Source: JALYOK01 sp963840785 (GTDB lineage: Bacteria > Pseudomonadota > Gammaproteobacteria > Burkholderiales > JALYOK01). Taken from it: DNA of 64,000 nt. Positions 8,483 through 18,088 of this stretch are shown here, in pieces (within the stretch, counting starts at the first letter, position 1; every line of letters starts with the position of its first letter). The position numbers and the translations under genes are program-made. Below the pieces are notes generated by a model. It was given only the letters and a program-made list of their open reading frames with translations. It did no database searches and was not told the origin of the DNA. Location: positions 310,001-374,000 of the forward strand of contig CAWJAF010000003.1 in NCBI GenBank assembly GCA_963840785.1, in the 5' to 3' direction.

Positions 8483-10167
8483 ATTCACCGCAAAGCAATG
8501 CTCAGTTACAGCAGGACTCAAACGAATTTCTAACGTTTGACACGCACCCGGATAATTACCACCATTGGAAGTTGAGCGTCGACGGCAATATCGCGACGTT
8601 GGCGCTCGACATCGATGAAGAACGCGGGATCCGTCCCGGCTATCGCATGAAGCTCAATTCCTACGATCTCGGCGTCGATATCGAATTGCACGACGCGTTA
8701 CAACGCATTCGATTCGAACATCCGCAAGTCGCAACGGTGATTATCACCAGTGCTAAAGACCGCATTTTTTGTTCCGGCGCGAACATCTACATGCTCGGCA
8801 TTTCCTCCCACGCGTGGAAAGTCAATTTCTGCAAATTCACCAACGAAACGCGCAATGGCATCGAAGACAGCAGTCACTATTCCGGCATCAAATTTCTTGC
8901 GGCGGTGAATGGCGCCTGCGCGGGTGGTGGCTACGAATTGGCGTTGGCGTGCGATGAAATTCTATTGATCGACGATCGCTCGTCTAGCGTGAGCTTGCCG
9001 GAAGTGCCACTGCTCGGCGTGTTGCCCGGAACGGGTGGCTTGACGCGCTTGACCGACAAACGCAAAGTACGCCGCGATCACGCCGATATTTTCTGTACCG
9101 TCAGTGAAGGCTTTCGTGCCGAGAAGGCACTGGCGTGGCGCTTGATTGATGGCCACGCTAAGCCACAACAATTTGCTGGCGCGGTTAAAGACCGCGCCGC
9201 AAAACTAGCGGCGAAAAGTTTACGCCCATCAACTGCTCACGGAATAAAACTTACGCCAGTAAAGCGAACCATTGACGAAAATGGTTATCACTACGAAACC
9301 GTCGATGTGCAGTTCGATCGCGAACAACGTAAAGCTACGATTACCATTTTCGCACCAACGCCGAATGAACCTGACAGTATCGATGCCATTGTCGCTGCGG
9401 GCGTAAATTGGTGGCCACTGAAAATGGCGCGCGAGTTGGATGATGCGATTCTACTACTGCGCAGTAACGAACTCACGTTGGGCACCTGGGCGCTCAAAAC
9501 CCGCGGTGCGTGCGCTGGGATACTGGCCTGCGATCAAGCACTGGAGCGCTTCTCCGAGCATTGGTTGATACGTGAAAGCATCGGTATGTTGCGCCGTACA
9601 TTTGCGCGCTTGGAAGTGTCGTCGCGTACAGTATTCGCCATCATCGATCAAGGCTCGTGTTTCGCCGGAACATTGCTGGAACTCGCCCTCGCCGCCGATC
9701 GAACCTATATGCTGCACCTTCCCGATGACGCGTCCGACGCGCCGCATATTCAACTGTCACCAATGAACTTCGGGCCCTACCCCAACGTACAAAACGAAAC
9801 GCGCTTAGCGACACGTTTTTACAATGAAGCGGAACCGCTCAGCGCGATTAAAGCGGCAATTGGAAAATCAATCGCTGCCAACGAAGGTCTCGCCCTCGGG
9901 CTAGTTACAATTACGCCGGACCACCTCGATTGGGACGACGAAATTCGCCTTGCCTTCGAAGAACGTGCCAGCCTCTCGCCCGATGCCTTAACCGGCATGG
10001 AAGCGAGCTTGCGCTTCAACGGCGAGACCATGGCAACGCGCATTTTTGGCCGTCTCTCCGCGTGGCAAAACTGGATTTTCAACCGGCCCAACGCGGTCGG
10101 TGAACACGGAGCATTGAAAATTTTTGGCACCGGAAAAAAAGCGCAATTTAATCGCGATAGAATTTAA
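8479..10167 (+). CDS. boxC: Benzoyl-CoA-dihydrodiol lyase (2,3-epoxybenzoyl-CoA dihydrolase)
   Basis: A 562-residue enzyme of the aerobic benzoyl-CoA (box) pathway. It opens the ring of 2,3-epoxybenzoyl-CoA hydrolytically, giving dehydroadipyl-CoA semialdehyde and formate. It has two crotonase-like halves. The first carries FCSGANIYMLG and the oxyanion-hole region NGACAGGGYELALACDEI with SLPEVPLLGVLPGTGG after it. The second carries a degenerate counterpart (DQGSCFAGTLLELALAADR). Length and start (TFDTHPDNYHHWKL) match characterised BoxC. It is translationally coupled to boxR and 15 bases upstream of boxB. The frame is intact. Confidence 0.95.
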   Translation: MNSPQSNAQLQQDSNEFLTFDTHPDNYHHWKLSVDGNIATLALDIDEERGIRPGYRMKLNSYDLGVDIELHDALQRIRFEHPQVATVIITSAKDRIFCSGANIYMLGISSHAWKVNFCKFTNETRNGIEDSSHYSGIKFLAAVNGACAGGGYELALACDEILLIDDRSSSVSLPEVPLLGVLPGTGGLTRLTDKRKVRRDHADIFCTVSEGFRAEKALAWRLIDGHAKPQQFAGAVKDRAAKLAAKSLRPSTAHGIKLTPVKRTIDENGYHYETVDVQFDREQRKATITIFAPTPNEPDSIDAIVAAGVNWWPLKMARELDDAILLLRSNELTLGTWALKTRGACAGILACDQALERFSEHWLIRESIGMLRRTFARLEVSSRTVFAIIDQGSCFAGTLLELALAADRTYMLHLPDDASDAPHIQLSPMNFGPYPNVQNETRLATRFYNEAEPLSAIKAAIGKSIAANEGLALGLVTITPDHLDWDDEIRLAFEERASLSPDALTGMEASLRFNGETMATRIFGRLSAWQNWIFNRPNAVGEHGALKIFGTGKKAQFNRDRI

Positions 10168-10182
10168 TCTTAAGGAATTGAC

Positions 10183-11607
10183 ATGTCCATCAACTACAGC
10201 GAAACCATCCCAAACAACGTCAATCTCAACGACAACAAAACGTTGCAGCGCGCGTTAGAACATTGGCAGCCGCGTTTTCTCGATTGGTGGAAAGACATGG
10301 GGCCGGTGGATTCCCGCGCTAACGATGTTTATCTGCGCACGGCCGTCAGCGTCGAGCCCGATGGCTGGGCGCAATTCGGCCATGTACGAATGCCGGACTA
10401 TCGCTGGGGAATTTTCTTAAATCCGAAACAAGAAGGCCGAAAGATATTATTTGGCGACCATAAAGGCCAAGACGCGTGGCAAGAAGTCCCCGGCGAATAT
10501 CGTAGCAATTTGCGCCGCATAATCGTCACCCAAGGTGACACGGAACCAGCATCGGTCGAGCAGCAACGTCATCTCGGCCGCACCTGCCCGTCGCTTTACG
10601 ACCTGCGCAATCTATTTCAAATCAATTGCGAAGAAGGACGCCATCTTTGGGCCATGGTTTATTTGCTCCACGCTTACTTCGGTCGCGACGGCCGAGAGGA
10701 AGCGGAAGGTTTGCTGGAGCGACGCTCAGGCGATAAAGATCATCCACGCATTTTGGGTGCATTCAATGAACAAACGCCCGACTGGTTGTCATTTTTCATG
10801 TTCACGTTCTTCACCGACCGCGACGGTAAATTTCAGTTGTCGGCGATGACAGAATCGGCCTTCGACCCTCTCGCCCGTACAACCAAGTTCATGTTGAAGG
10901 AAGAAGCGCACCATATGTATGTTGGCATTACCGGCATCACGCGGGTGCTTGAACGTACCTGCGAAATCATGAAGCAGCACGGCGCCAGCGATCCTGCCGC
11001 TGTTCGCCAACACGGCGTGATCGACCTGCCGACGATGCAGCGTTATTTGAATTTCCATTTCAGCGTAACAGTGGATTTGTTCGGCGCCGATGTGTCATCC
11101 AACGCTGCGACGTTCTACACGACTGGACTAAAAGGCCGCTTCGATGAACAATTCATCGACGACGATCATCAGCTAGGTGATGCGAGCTACGACATTCTCG
11201 ACGTGCACAATGGCGAAATCGGCAAGCGCGCGGTCGCCGCCGCAACCTCGTTGAACGAACGTCTGCGCGACGACTACATTGCCGATACGATTGTCGGCGT
11301 CGCGCGCTGGAATCGCGTGATGGAAAAACACGGAATCGATTTTCAACTAAGCGTGCCGCACAAAGGTTTCAATCGTCAGATCGGCTCTCTAGCGAGCATT
11401 CGGGTTTCACCCGTAGGGCAAATCATCGATGAAAAGACTTGGCAAGCGAACGTCGCGAACTGGCTACCCAGCGAATCGGATCGCGCCTACGTTCATTCGT
11501 TGATGGGCCGCGTGGTCGAGCCGGGAAAATATGCTAACTGGATCTCGCCACCCGATCGCGGGATTAACAATCAAGCAACGGACTTCGATTACGTGCGATT
11601 CAATTAA
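10183..11607 (+). CDS. boxB: Benzoyl-CoA 2,3-epoxidase, oxygenase subunit
   Basis: A 474-residue diiron epoxidase that forms 2,3-epoxybenzoyl-CoA using electrons from the reductase BoxA. Two ExxH iron-ligand motifs are visible: NCEEGRHLWAM (E151-H154) and LKEEAHHMYVG (E240/E241 with H243/H244). An acidic residue lies between them in TDRDGKFQ. A good SD (AAGGA) precedes the ATG. The family length is normal and the frame intact. No boxA follows: the next gene is on the other strand 103 bases away, so the electron donor must be encoded elsewhere. Confidence 0.95.
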   Translation: MSINYSETIPNNVNLNDNKTLQRALEHWQPRFLDWWKDMGPVDSRANDVYLRTAVSVEPDGWAQFGHVRMPDYRWGIFLNPKQEGRKILFGDHKGQDAWQEVPGEYRSNLRRIIVTQGDTEPASVEQQRHLGRTCPSLYDLRNLFQINCEEGRHLWAMVYLLHAYFGRDGREEAEGLLERRSGDKDHPRILGAFNEQTPDWLSFFMFTFFTDRDGKFQLSAMTESAFDPLARTTKFMLKEEAHHMYVGITGITRVLERTCEIMKQHGASDPAAVRQHGVIDLPTMQRYLNFHFSVTVDLFGADVSSNAATFYTTGLKGRFDEQFIDDDHQLGDASYDILDVHNGEIGKRAVAAATSLNERLRDDYIADTIVGVARWNRVMEKHGIDFQLSVPHKGFNRQIGSLASIRVSPVGQIIDEKTWQANVANWLPSESDRAYVHSLMGRVVEPGKYANWISPPDRGINNQATDFDYVRFN

Positions 11608-11710
11608 ATTACTTTGAAGTTCCAGGCGCAAGGGATTGGAGTTTGAATACAGACTCCTTTGCCGATGTTCCGGTGCTCGCCGGTTCTTAGCTACTTTCGT
11701 CGGTTATAAA

Positions 11711-12163
11711 TCAAAGCAACTCAGGCGAAATAACTGCGTGTAACAGCGTCTCCAATTCCATCCCTTCGCCGCGAGTGCGAAACCACCAGATCGCACCTTT
11801 TTTCAGTTGACCGTCGGCTTCTTTCCCGGTCAATAAAAGGGACGCAACCTGCCCAAGCGTTGGCTGATGGCCGACGATAATGAGCGTACCTTCACCATTC
11901 GGCCAGCCCGCGATATTTATGATGTCCCTCGCGTTCGCACCGACTGCGACGTCGGGCGATATTTCGAAATCATTGACCAACGCTTGCGCAGTCTGTTGCG
12001 CTCGCAAGGCGTTGCTCGCGACCACACGGACTCGACCTTTCACATGTTCGCGCAGCCATTTCGCCATTGCGCGTGCTTGGCGCCGGCCTTTTGTTGTGAG
12101 CACACGCGCCTCATCGGGCGCGGTATCTTCAGCTTCTGCGTGACGCCATAAAATCATATCCAT
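11711..12163 (-). CDS. sixA: Phosphohistidine phosphatase SixA
   Basis: A 150-residue histidine phosphatase of the phosphoglycerate-mutase superfamily. The catalytic RHG-type motif is LWRHAEAED at residues 5-13, and the second catalytic histidine is in IIVGHQPTLGQVASLL. SixA removes phosphate from phosphohistidine on relay proteins. It starts 6 bases after the stop of the CYTH-CHAD gene, so it is the last gene of a ppk-CYTH/CHAD-sixA unit. That arrangement links histidine phosphate or polyphosphate turnover by context. Confidence 0.88.
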   Translation of the reverse strand: MDMILWRHAEAEDTAPDEARVLTTKGRRQARAMAKWLREHVKGRVRVVASNALRAQQTAQALVNDFEISPDVAVGANARDIINIAGWPNGEGTLIIVGHQPTLGQVASLLLTGKEADGQLKKGAIWWFRTRGEGMELETLLHAVISPELL

Positions 12164-12169
12164 ATCGAT

Positions 12170-13687
12170 TCACCAAAAAGTTTGCTGTAGAAGAAATCGG
12201 TTATGCGCCTGCCGTAAATGAGCTAGGTGACCTTGACCGGCACCTAGCACCCAAGCCTGCACGATTGCCAAGGCCTCGCCATTGTTTTCATCTGCTGCTT
12301 GCGTAAGTATCCTTTTAGTCGTCGCGGCGTCGTTTAATGCCCCGAGGATGGCTTGCAGATTCGCCAACTCTTGAATGTAGGGCTTGCTGCGTTTCGCCGC
12401 AAATAGCGGCATAAAGAAATCCGCGGCGTAACGCAAACGCTTGCCACTGATGCGCACGCGATGACGCTCTTCGGCACTCAATTCAAGCAGATGATCCGCT
12501 CGGCGGATCAGTTGTTTGCGATGCCGCTTCAAGGAATCACGGGCGAAATCGGCTAAATTGATTGCTTCGGCTTCGTTCATGGCATCGTGTTCGTGACGCG
12601 ATAACTCGACCAACCATGCGCCGATCTCAAGCTGCAATCGCTGATAGCGAGTCGACTGCAATGCGGCTCGGCTCGCGGCGCTCGCCGCATCGCGACGCTG
12701 GGAAATTTGCTCGTGAATCTGCGCCAAACCTGTGTGGGTTGGCCACGCAGCGATCACCGGAGGCAAAGTCTCTTCGAGGAAAACGTCGAGATCGCGAGTG
12801 GTTCCGAGTTGCCCACCGAGCCAACGTAACGCCTCAACAATTGATGCCACCTTCTCATCATCGAGAAAATCAGAAAAAAGCCGAATAGCCGTTCGCAAGC
12901 GTCGAATCGCAACGCGCATTTGGTGCAGATACTCGGAGTCCTTACCCAACAAAAGGCCGGACTCATTCGCCGTTAGATGTTGGCTGCACGCGCTCGCAAT
13001 CGCGACGAAACCTTGCTGAGCGGTCATTCCTTTATCAAGCAGCGCTTGTTTCGCTTTGACTGGAGACAACGTCTCGCCGATTGCCAACGCGAAGCCTCGC
13101 CGTGCCTTACTTTCGTGCCCGAGCGTGACGGGCAAATGTTCAAGAAGCCGGCGCACGAAATCGAACAGTGCTAACGGATTGCCGACGATCAATTCCAGTT
13201 CAACTTCACTGATTGTGGCTTCATTGTTGCCAGCAATGATCTTGCCGCGATCCACGGAAAACTCGCACTGCGTACCGTCGGCAAATTGTAAGATGCGACT
13301 CAAGCGTGTGAAATCCGTCGTGAACACCGGCCGCAATTCGGCGCCGTCAAGCGTTTTTTCCAACAGCGATTTCAGCTTCTCGTCTTGCAGACGGCTGAAG
13401 TCGAACGTGTTGGCTAACGTTTCACTTTCCCACTCCGGACGTTCGTGCAATCCGGCGATAACGCGGCCTTCCGTTTTAATCGTTTGCAGCCATTTACCAC
13501 CGATTTGACGCAAGCGAACCGCAATACCGCGATCACGAAGGCAATAGTCAGCCGCGTCGTAGTAGGTGTTGATCAACCGTCGACTGGGAACTTTCTTCAA
13601 CGTGATCAAACTTAACAGCGGTAGCCGCAAGAGGTGCCAAACATCGCGCGCGGCGATGTGTAGCTTGAGTTCCACCTCGCTGGTCAC
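12170..13687 (-). CDS. CYTH and CHAD domain protein (polyphosphate-associated)
   Basis: The N-terminal CYTH (triphosphate tunnel) domain begins EVELKLHIAARDVW, with the ExExK signature as EVELK. The C-terminal CHAD domain (about residues 215-500) is an alpha-helical bundle rich in conserved His and basic residues (HQMRVAIRRLRTAIRLF, RVRISGKRLRYAADFF). CHAD proteins bind polyphosphate; CYTH domains hydrolyse triphosphate or short polyphosphate. I choose GTG 13687, which overlaps the ppk stop as GTGA, over an upstream start at 13729 that adds an unconserved 14-residue tail. Directly follows ppk and precedes sixA. Confidence 0.88.
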   Translation of the reverse strand: MTSEVELKLHIAARDVWHLLRLPLLSLITLKKVPSRRLINTYYDAADYCLRDRGIAVRLRQIGGKWLQTIKTEGRVIAGLHERPEWESETLANTFDFSRLQDEKLKSLLEKTLDGAELRPVFTTDFTRLSRILQFADGTQCEFSVDRGKIIAGNNEATISEVELELIVGNPLALFDFVRRLLEHLPVTLGHESKARRGFALAIGETLSPVKAKQALLDKGMTAQQGFVAIASACSQHLTANESGLLLGKDSEYLHQMRVAIRRLRTAIRLFSDFLDDEKVASIVEALRWLGGQLGTTRDLDVFLEETLPPVIAAWPTHTGLAQIHEQISQRRDAASAASRAALQSTRYQRLQLEIGAWLVELSRHEHDAMNEAEAINLADFARDSLKRHRKQLIRRADHLLELSAEERHRVRISGKRLRYAADFFMPLFAAKRSKPYIQELANLQAILGALNDAATTKRILTQAADENNGEALAIVQAWVLGAGQGHLAHLRQAHNRFLLQQTFW

Positions 13688-15744
13688 CGTTGCGTCGCCA
13701 AATCGGCAATGAGAGATTCTTGCACACAAAACGATTTACCTCGGCGCGTTACCTTGCGGTGATAGCTCCCGTCGGCAGTCATTTCCCAAGTTTGGCAATT
13801 GTCTTTCAGATAGGGCTTCAAACCTTCGTTGATCACGCGTCGTTTGGCTTTCTCGCACAGGATCGGCACGGCAACTTCAATGCGCCGAAAGAAATTCCGC
13901 TCCATCCAATCGGCGCTGGAAATATAAACATCGGCTTGCTTATTATTGTGAAAATAATAGATGCGCGTGTGCTCAAGAAATCGCCCCAGAATCGAACGCA
14001 CGCTAATGTTCTCGGACAAGCCCGGCACGCCAGGCCGCAGCGTGCATACACCACGAACGATCAGATCGATCGTGACACCGGCTTGCGAAGCGGCATACAG
14101 TGCGTTGATGACTTTCGGTTCAGTCAATTGATTTAGCTTGGCGATAATTTGCGCAGGCTTACCCTCGGCAGCATGTTTGGCTTCTTGTTCAATTGCCTTG
14201 ATCACGTGCGAATGCAGGTTAAACGGCGCTTGCCAAAGATGATGCAACTTGCTGGCTTTACCGAGGCCGGTGAGCTGCATGAATACTTCGTTCACATCGG
14301 CGCAGATTTCGTCGTTGCAGGTAAGCAAACCGAAATCCGTGTAGAACATAGCGGTACGCGCATGATAGTTTCCGGTACCTAAATGCACGTAGCGCTTCAA
14401 CACGCCTTCTTCGCGCCGCACCACCATGGCCATTTTTGCGTGCGTCTTGTAACCGAATACCCCGTAGACCACGTGAGCGCCGACTTCTTCCAAGCGCGCG
14501 GCCCAGTTAATGTTGGCCTCTTCGTCGAAGCGCGCGAGTAATTCCACGACAACGGTGACTTCTTTGCCACGCTCGGCGGCGGCGATCAGTGCTTCAATCA
14601 AATCCGATGCACGCCCGGCGCGATAAACGGTTTGTTTGATCGCAACAACATGCGGATCGGATGCGGCTTGCTGAATGAATTCCACAACCGGCGCGAAGGA
14701 TTCAAAGGGATGATGCAATAAAATATCGCCTTTGCGAATCGCGGCGAAGATGTCATTGGTCTTGGTCAGTTGCGTCGGAATTCCCTGCACGAATGGCGGG
14801 TATTTCAGTTCCGGCCGCTCCACGGAATCGGGCACATGGACCAATCGCCCGAGATTCACCGGGCCATCAACGCGGTACAAATCTTCTTGCGTTAAGCCAA
14901 ATTGCTGCAACAAAAATTCCGACATCTCCTGCGAACAGTTGTCTGCCACTTCAAGACGTACCTCGTCGCCGAATTGGCGTTGGGTTAATTCGCCCTGCAA
15001 TGCCAAACGCAAGTTTTTGATGTCTTCTTCTTCGAGATCGAGTTCGCTATTGCGCGTGACTTGAAACTGAAACCAACCCGTCACGTTCATACCGGCAAAA
15101 AGTTCGCCGACATGCTCGTGCAATATCGACGACAAAAATACGAAACTGTATTCCGCATCGGCAACATTCTCGGGAAGCAGAACCAGCCGCGGCAATGCGC
15201 GCGGTGCTTGGAGAACGGCTGTGCCGGAATTGCGTCCGAACGCGTCCTTGCCCGTCAGCGCGACAGCGAAATTCAAACTCTTGTTGAGCAACTTCGGAAA
15301 TGGGTGCGCCGGATCGAGCCCGATCGGCGTTAGCATCGGCAATACTTCGCGCTGAAAATAACCCTTAATCCAGGCGCGCTGCTCATCAGTCCAATCGGCG
15401 CGGTACAACAGGCGAATGTTCTCTTGCTGGAGTTCGGGAACAATCACTTCGCGAAACAAACGGTACATGCGCGCGACCAAAGCGCGGGCGCGGGGAACAA
15501 CGAGGCGAAACGTCTCTAGCGGCGTGAGGCCGTCAGGGTTCAACGTGGGTGCGCGGTAATGCATTTGCTCTTTGAGGCCGGCGACGCGAATTTCGAAAAA
15601 TTCATCGAGATTGGAATCGGCAATCGACAGAAATCGCAAGCGTTCCAACAGCGGGTGGCTTTCGTCCTCGACTAAATCGAGCACCCGTTCGTTGAACGCT
15701 AGATAGCCAAGCTCCCGGTTCAAAAATTGGGAGTCGAGTGTCAT
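13684..15744 (-). CDS. ppk: Polyphosphate kinase 1
   Basis: A 686-residue PPK1 that polymerises the gamma phosphate of ATP into polyphosphate and can run in reverse. The four expected domains are present: N-terminal FLNRELGYLAFNERVL, middle domain, C1 (AVIKQTVYRAGRASDLIEAL) and C2 (HARTAMFYTDFGLLTCN, ISSADWMERNFFRRIE). The autophosphorylated histidine is most likely the one in TGNYHARTA. Frame intact. It is divergent from ppx, with a 165-base spacer that must hold both promoters. Confidence 0.96.
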   Translation of the reverse strand: MTLDSQFLNRELGYLAFNERVLDLVEDESHPLLERLRFLSIADSNLDEFFEIRVAGLKEQMHYRAPTLNPDGLTPLETFRLVVPRARALVARMYRLFREVIVPELQQENIRLLYRADWTDEQRAWIKGYFQREVLPMLTPIGLDPAHPFPKLLNKSLNFAVALTGKDAFGRNSGTAVLQAPRALPRLVLLPENVADAEYSFVFLSSILHEHVGELFAGMNVTGWFQFQVTRNSELDLEEEDIKNLRLALQGELTQRQFGDEVRLEVADNCSQEMSEFLLQQFGLTQEDLYRVDGPVNLGRLVHVPDSVERPELKYPPFVQGIPTQLTKTNDIFAAIRKGDILLHHPFESFAPVVEFIQQAASDPHVVAIKQTVYRAGRASDLIEALIAAAERGKEVTVVVELLARFDEEANINWAARLEEVGAHVVYGVFGYKTHAKMAMVVRREEGVLKRYVHLGTGNYHARTAMFYTDFGLLTCNDEICADVNEVFMQLTGLGKASKLHHLWQAPFNLHSHVIKAIEQEAKHAAEGKPAQIIAKLNQLTEPKVINALYAASQAGVTIDLIVRGVCTLRPGVPGLSENISVRSILGRFLEHTRIYYFHNNKQADVYISSADWMERNFFRRIEVAVPILCEKAKRRVINEGLKPYLKDNCQTWEMTADGSYHRKVTRRGKSFCVQESLIADLATQR

Positions 15745-15909
15745 GGTAGGAGCCTGAGCTCATGAGTGTGGTTACCGCCGAGGTTAACGGCGAATTGTGA
15801 CGTTTTTGTGACAACTTGTAACAAAAAGTCCTGCCGATTTGTTTTGCTGCATGGCACAATTACGCACCTATGAAAAATGTCTTGGAGACGCGCGCGGAAC
15901 TCTAAAACT

Positions 15910-17421
15910 ATGAACGAATTTTCCACCATCGCTGCCGTTGATTTAGGTTCCAATAGCTTTCGCTTGCAAGTGGCGAGGGTGGAAGACGACCATATCTATC
16001 CGCTCGATTCCCTCAAAGAGACAGTGCGCCTGGCCGCCGGATTAGCCGATGATAAGGTCTTGAGCGAGGAGGCACAAGACCGGGCCCTAACCTCGTTGAA
16101 GCGATTCGGTGAACGCTTGCGGGGCATGCCGGTCGATTCAGTGCGGGCCGTCGGCACCAATACGTTACGCGTGGCGAAAAATTCCGACGTGTTTTTGCGT
16201 AAGGCGCAAAAGGCGTTGGGATTTCCAATCGAAGTCGTCGCGGGTCACGAGGAAGCGCGGTTGATTTATCTGGGCGTCGCCCATGGCTTACCGCTGCGCC
16301 GCGACCGTCGCTTGGTTGTCGATATCGGTGGCGGCTCAACGGAATGCATTATCGGGCGCGGCTTTCAGCCGGTGCGGGTGGAGAGCCTCTACATGGGCTG
16401 CGTCGGCTTTAGTCAGCGCTATTTTCCCGACGGAAAATTAGCCGCGAAAGCGTTTAAGGAAGCTGAAATCGCCGCGGCGACGGAACTAGAAACCATCGTT
16501 CACGATTTCACGCCGGACGAATGGAAAGATGCCATCGGCTCAAGCGGCACGGCGCGCGCCATCGCCGAAGTGTTGGAAGCGCACGAACAACGGCGCCAAT
16601 GGCATCACGCCGAAAGGCATGGCGTGGATTAAGGACAAGCTAGTTAGCGCGGGCGACACGCGCAAACTCGATTTTCTCGGCCTGCGCGACGATCGCAAAC
16701 CCGTCTTCGCCGGCGGCTTCGCCATCATGTCGGCGGTGTTTCGCCAATTGCGCATCGAGTCCATGCACACCACCGAATGCGGTTTGCGCGACGGCGTGCT
16801 GTGGGACATGCTCGGGCGGATTCAGCATCGCGACGTGCGAGATACGACCGTCAAACAATTCATGCGCCGTTATCAGGTTGATCATCAACAGGCGATGCGC
16901 GTAGATAAATTGAGTGCGAATCTTTTTACTCAGCTAGCCGTCGCATCATCCCGATCCGGAGCACGTGTTTCCGGACTTAGCCTGGGCAGCGCGCCTGCAC
17001 GAAGTCGGCGTATCCATCGCATACCCAAGCTTCCACAAACATTCTGCCTATATTTTAGGCAATGCCGATATGCCGGGGTTTTCCAAAATGGAACAGGCGA
17101 ATCTCGCGCGTTGGGTGTTGGGCTGTCGCGGTTCGCTTGACAAAAGTTGCCCCGCTGATCGAGGATGCAGAAGACTGGCTGCCGGTGTTGGCCCTGCGCC
17201 TCGCAGTGTTGCTGCATCGTGGCCGAATGGTGACGCGTTTGGGGGAAGTTCGTCTGAATTATTCCGGCAAGGAATTCGCTCTGGGTATTGACGCCGCTTG
17301 GCTCGCGCGCAATCCGCTCACGGCCGCAGCAGTCGAAGCGGAAGTCAAAATTTGGAAAAGCGTGAACCTGCGGCTTGAGTTCGAAAACTATCGCAAACAC
17401 GAAGACACTTTTGATGCCTAG
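15910..17421 (+). CDS. ppx: Exopolyphosphatase (Ppx/GppA), frameshifted
   Basis: Releases terminal phosphate from polyphosphate. It starts at ATG 15910 (MNEFSTIAAVDLGSNSFRLQ, phosphate-1 loop). The second ATP-grasp loop VVDIGGGSTECIIG lies near residue 140, followed by GSSGTARAIAEVL and an HD-like helical C-terminus (GLRDGVLWDMLG, LHEVGVSIAYPSFHKHSAYI). The frame changes near 16600, near 16935 and near 17140. The four pieces abut without loss of sequence and together give about 500 residues, the normal length, so single-base sequencing errors are the simplest explanation. Divergent partner of ppk. Confidence 0.88.
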
Positions 17422-17587
17422 TTTCTCAATGCTCGCGCGATGCCTTGGAAACCTCGCCAGTATTGGCTCCCAGGCCATCGCCAAAACATTGAGTACGCGC
17501 GTACGTGTGAACGCCATCTGATTTCTATTCCGTGTTGTAATCTGCGAGAATAACGTTTCGATTTGCCGCAATCGGAATTAGAAAATC

Positions 17588-18088
17588 ATGAGTCTATCAA
17601 GCCGAAAAAAATCGGCACTTGAACCCAACCGCTTTCAAGCCTGTTTAAAAACGCCGTTCGCCGTGCTGGGCATTCGTACCGATGGCGATTATTTAACCGA
17701 TATCGAATTTTTGCCGCGCAAACATCCCGTCCTAGAACCGTTAACGCCAGCAGCCGCACTGGCTTGTGATCAGCTTGAAGCCTACGTTAAAGATCCAAAT
17801 TTTCGCTTCACGCTGTTGTTGAGCGTCGAAGGCACGCTGCATCAAATGGCGGTGTGGCGCGCGATGCAGCAAATCCCGCGCGGCGAAACGCGAACTTACG
17901 GCGAATTGGCGCGCGCAATCAAATCCGCACCGCGCGCCGTCGGCCAAGCCTGCGGAAAAAATCCGGTGCCGATTATCATTCCGTGTCATCGCATCGTCAG
18001 CAGCACCGGCATGGGCGGATTCATGGGCGCCCAAGACGGCGAACCGATCAAGATCAAGCAATGGCTGCTTGCCCATGAGCGCGGCTGA
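17588..18088 (+). CDS. ogt: Methylated-DNA-protein cysteine S-methyltransferase
   Basis: A 166-residue suicide repair enzyme that removes alkyl groups from O6-alkylguanine. The active-site motif PCHRIV (with the acceptor Cys) and the Arg-finger helix region ELARAIKSAPRAVGQACGKN are both present. The N-terminal domain is short, as in Ogt rather than Ada. Its last 14 bases overlap the start of xerD, suggesting coupled translation. Confidence 0.9.
   Translation: MSLSSRKKSALEPNRFQACLKTPFAVLGIRTDGDYLTDIEFLPRKHPVLEPLTPAAALACDQLEAYVKDPNFRFTLLLSVEGTLHQMAVWRAMQQIPRGETRTYGELARAIKSAPRAVGQACGKNPVPIIIPCHRIVSSTGMGGFMGAQDGEPIKIKQWLLAHERG

Noticed and set aside
11638..11700. Terminator after boxB
   Set aside because: Only a 5-bp stem (GGAGT/ACTCC) with three T residues is visible, too weak to call.
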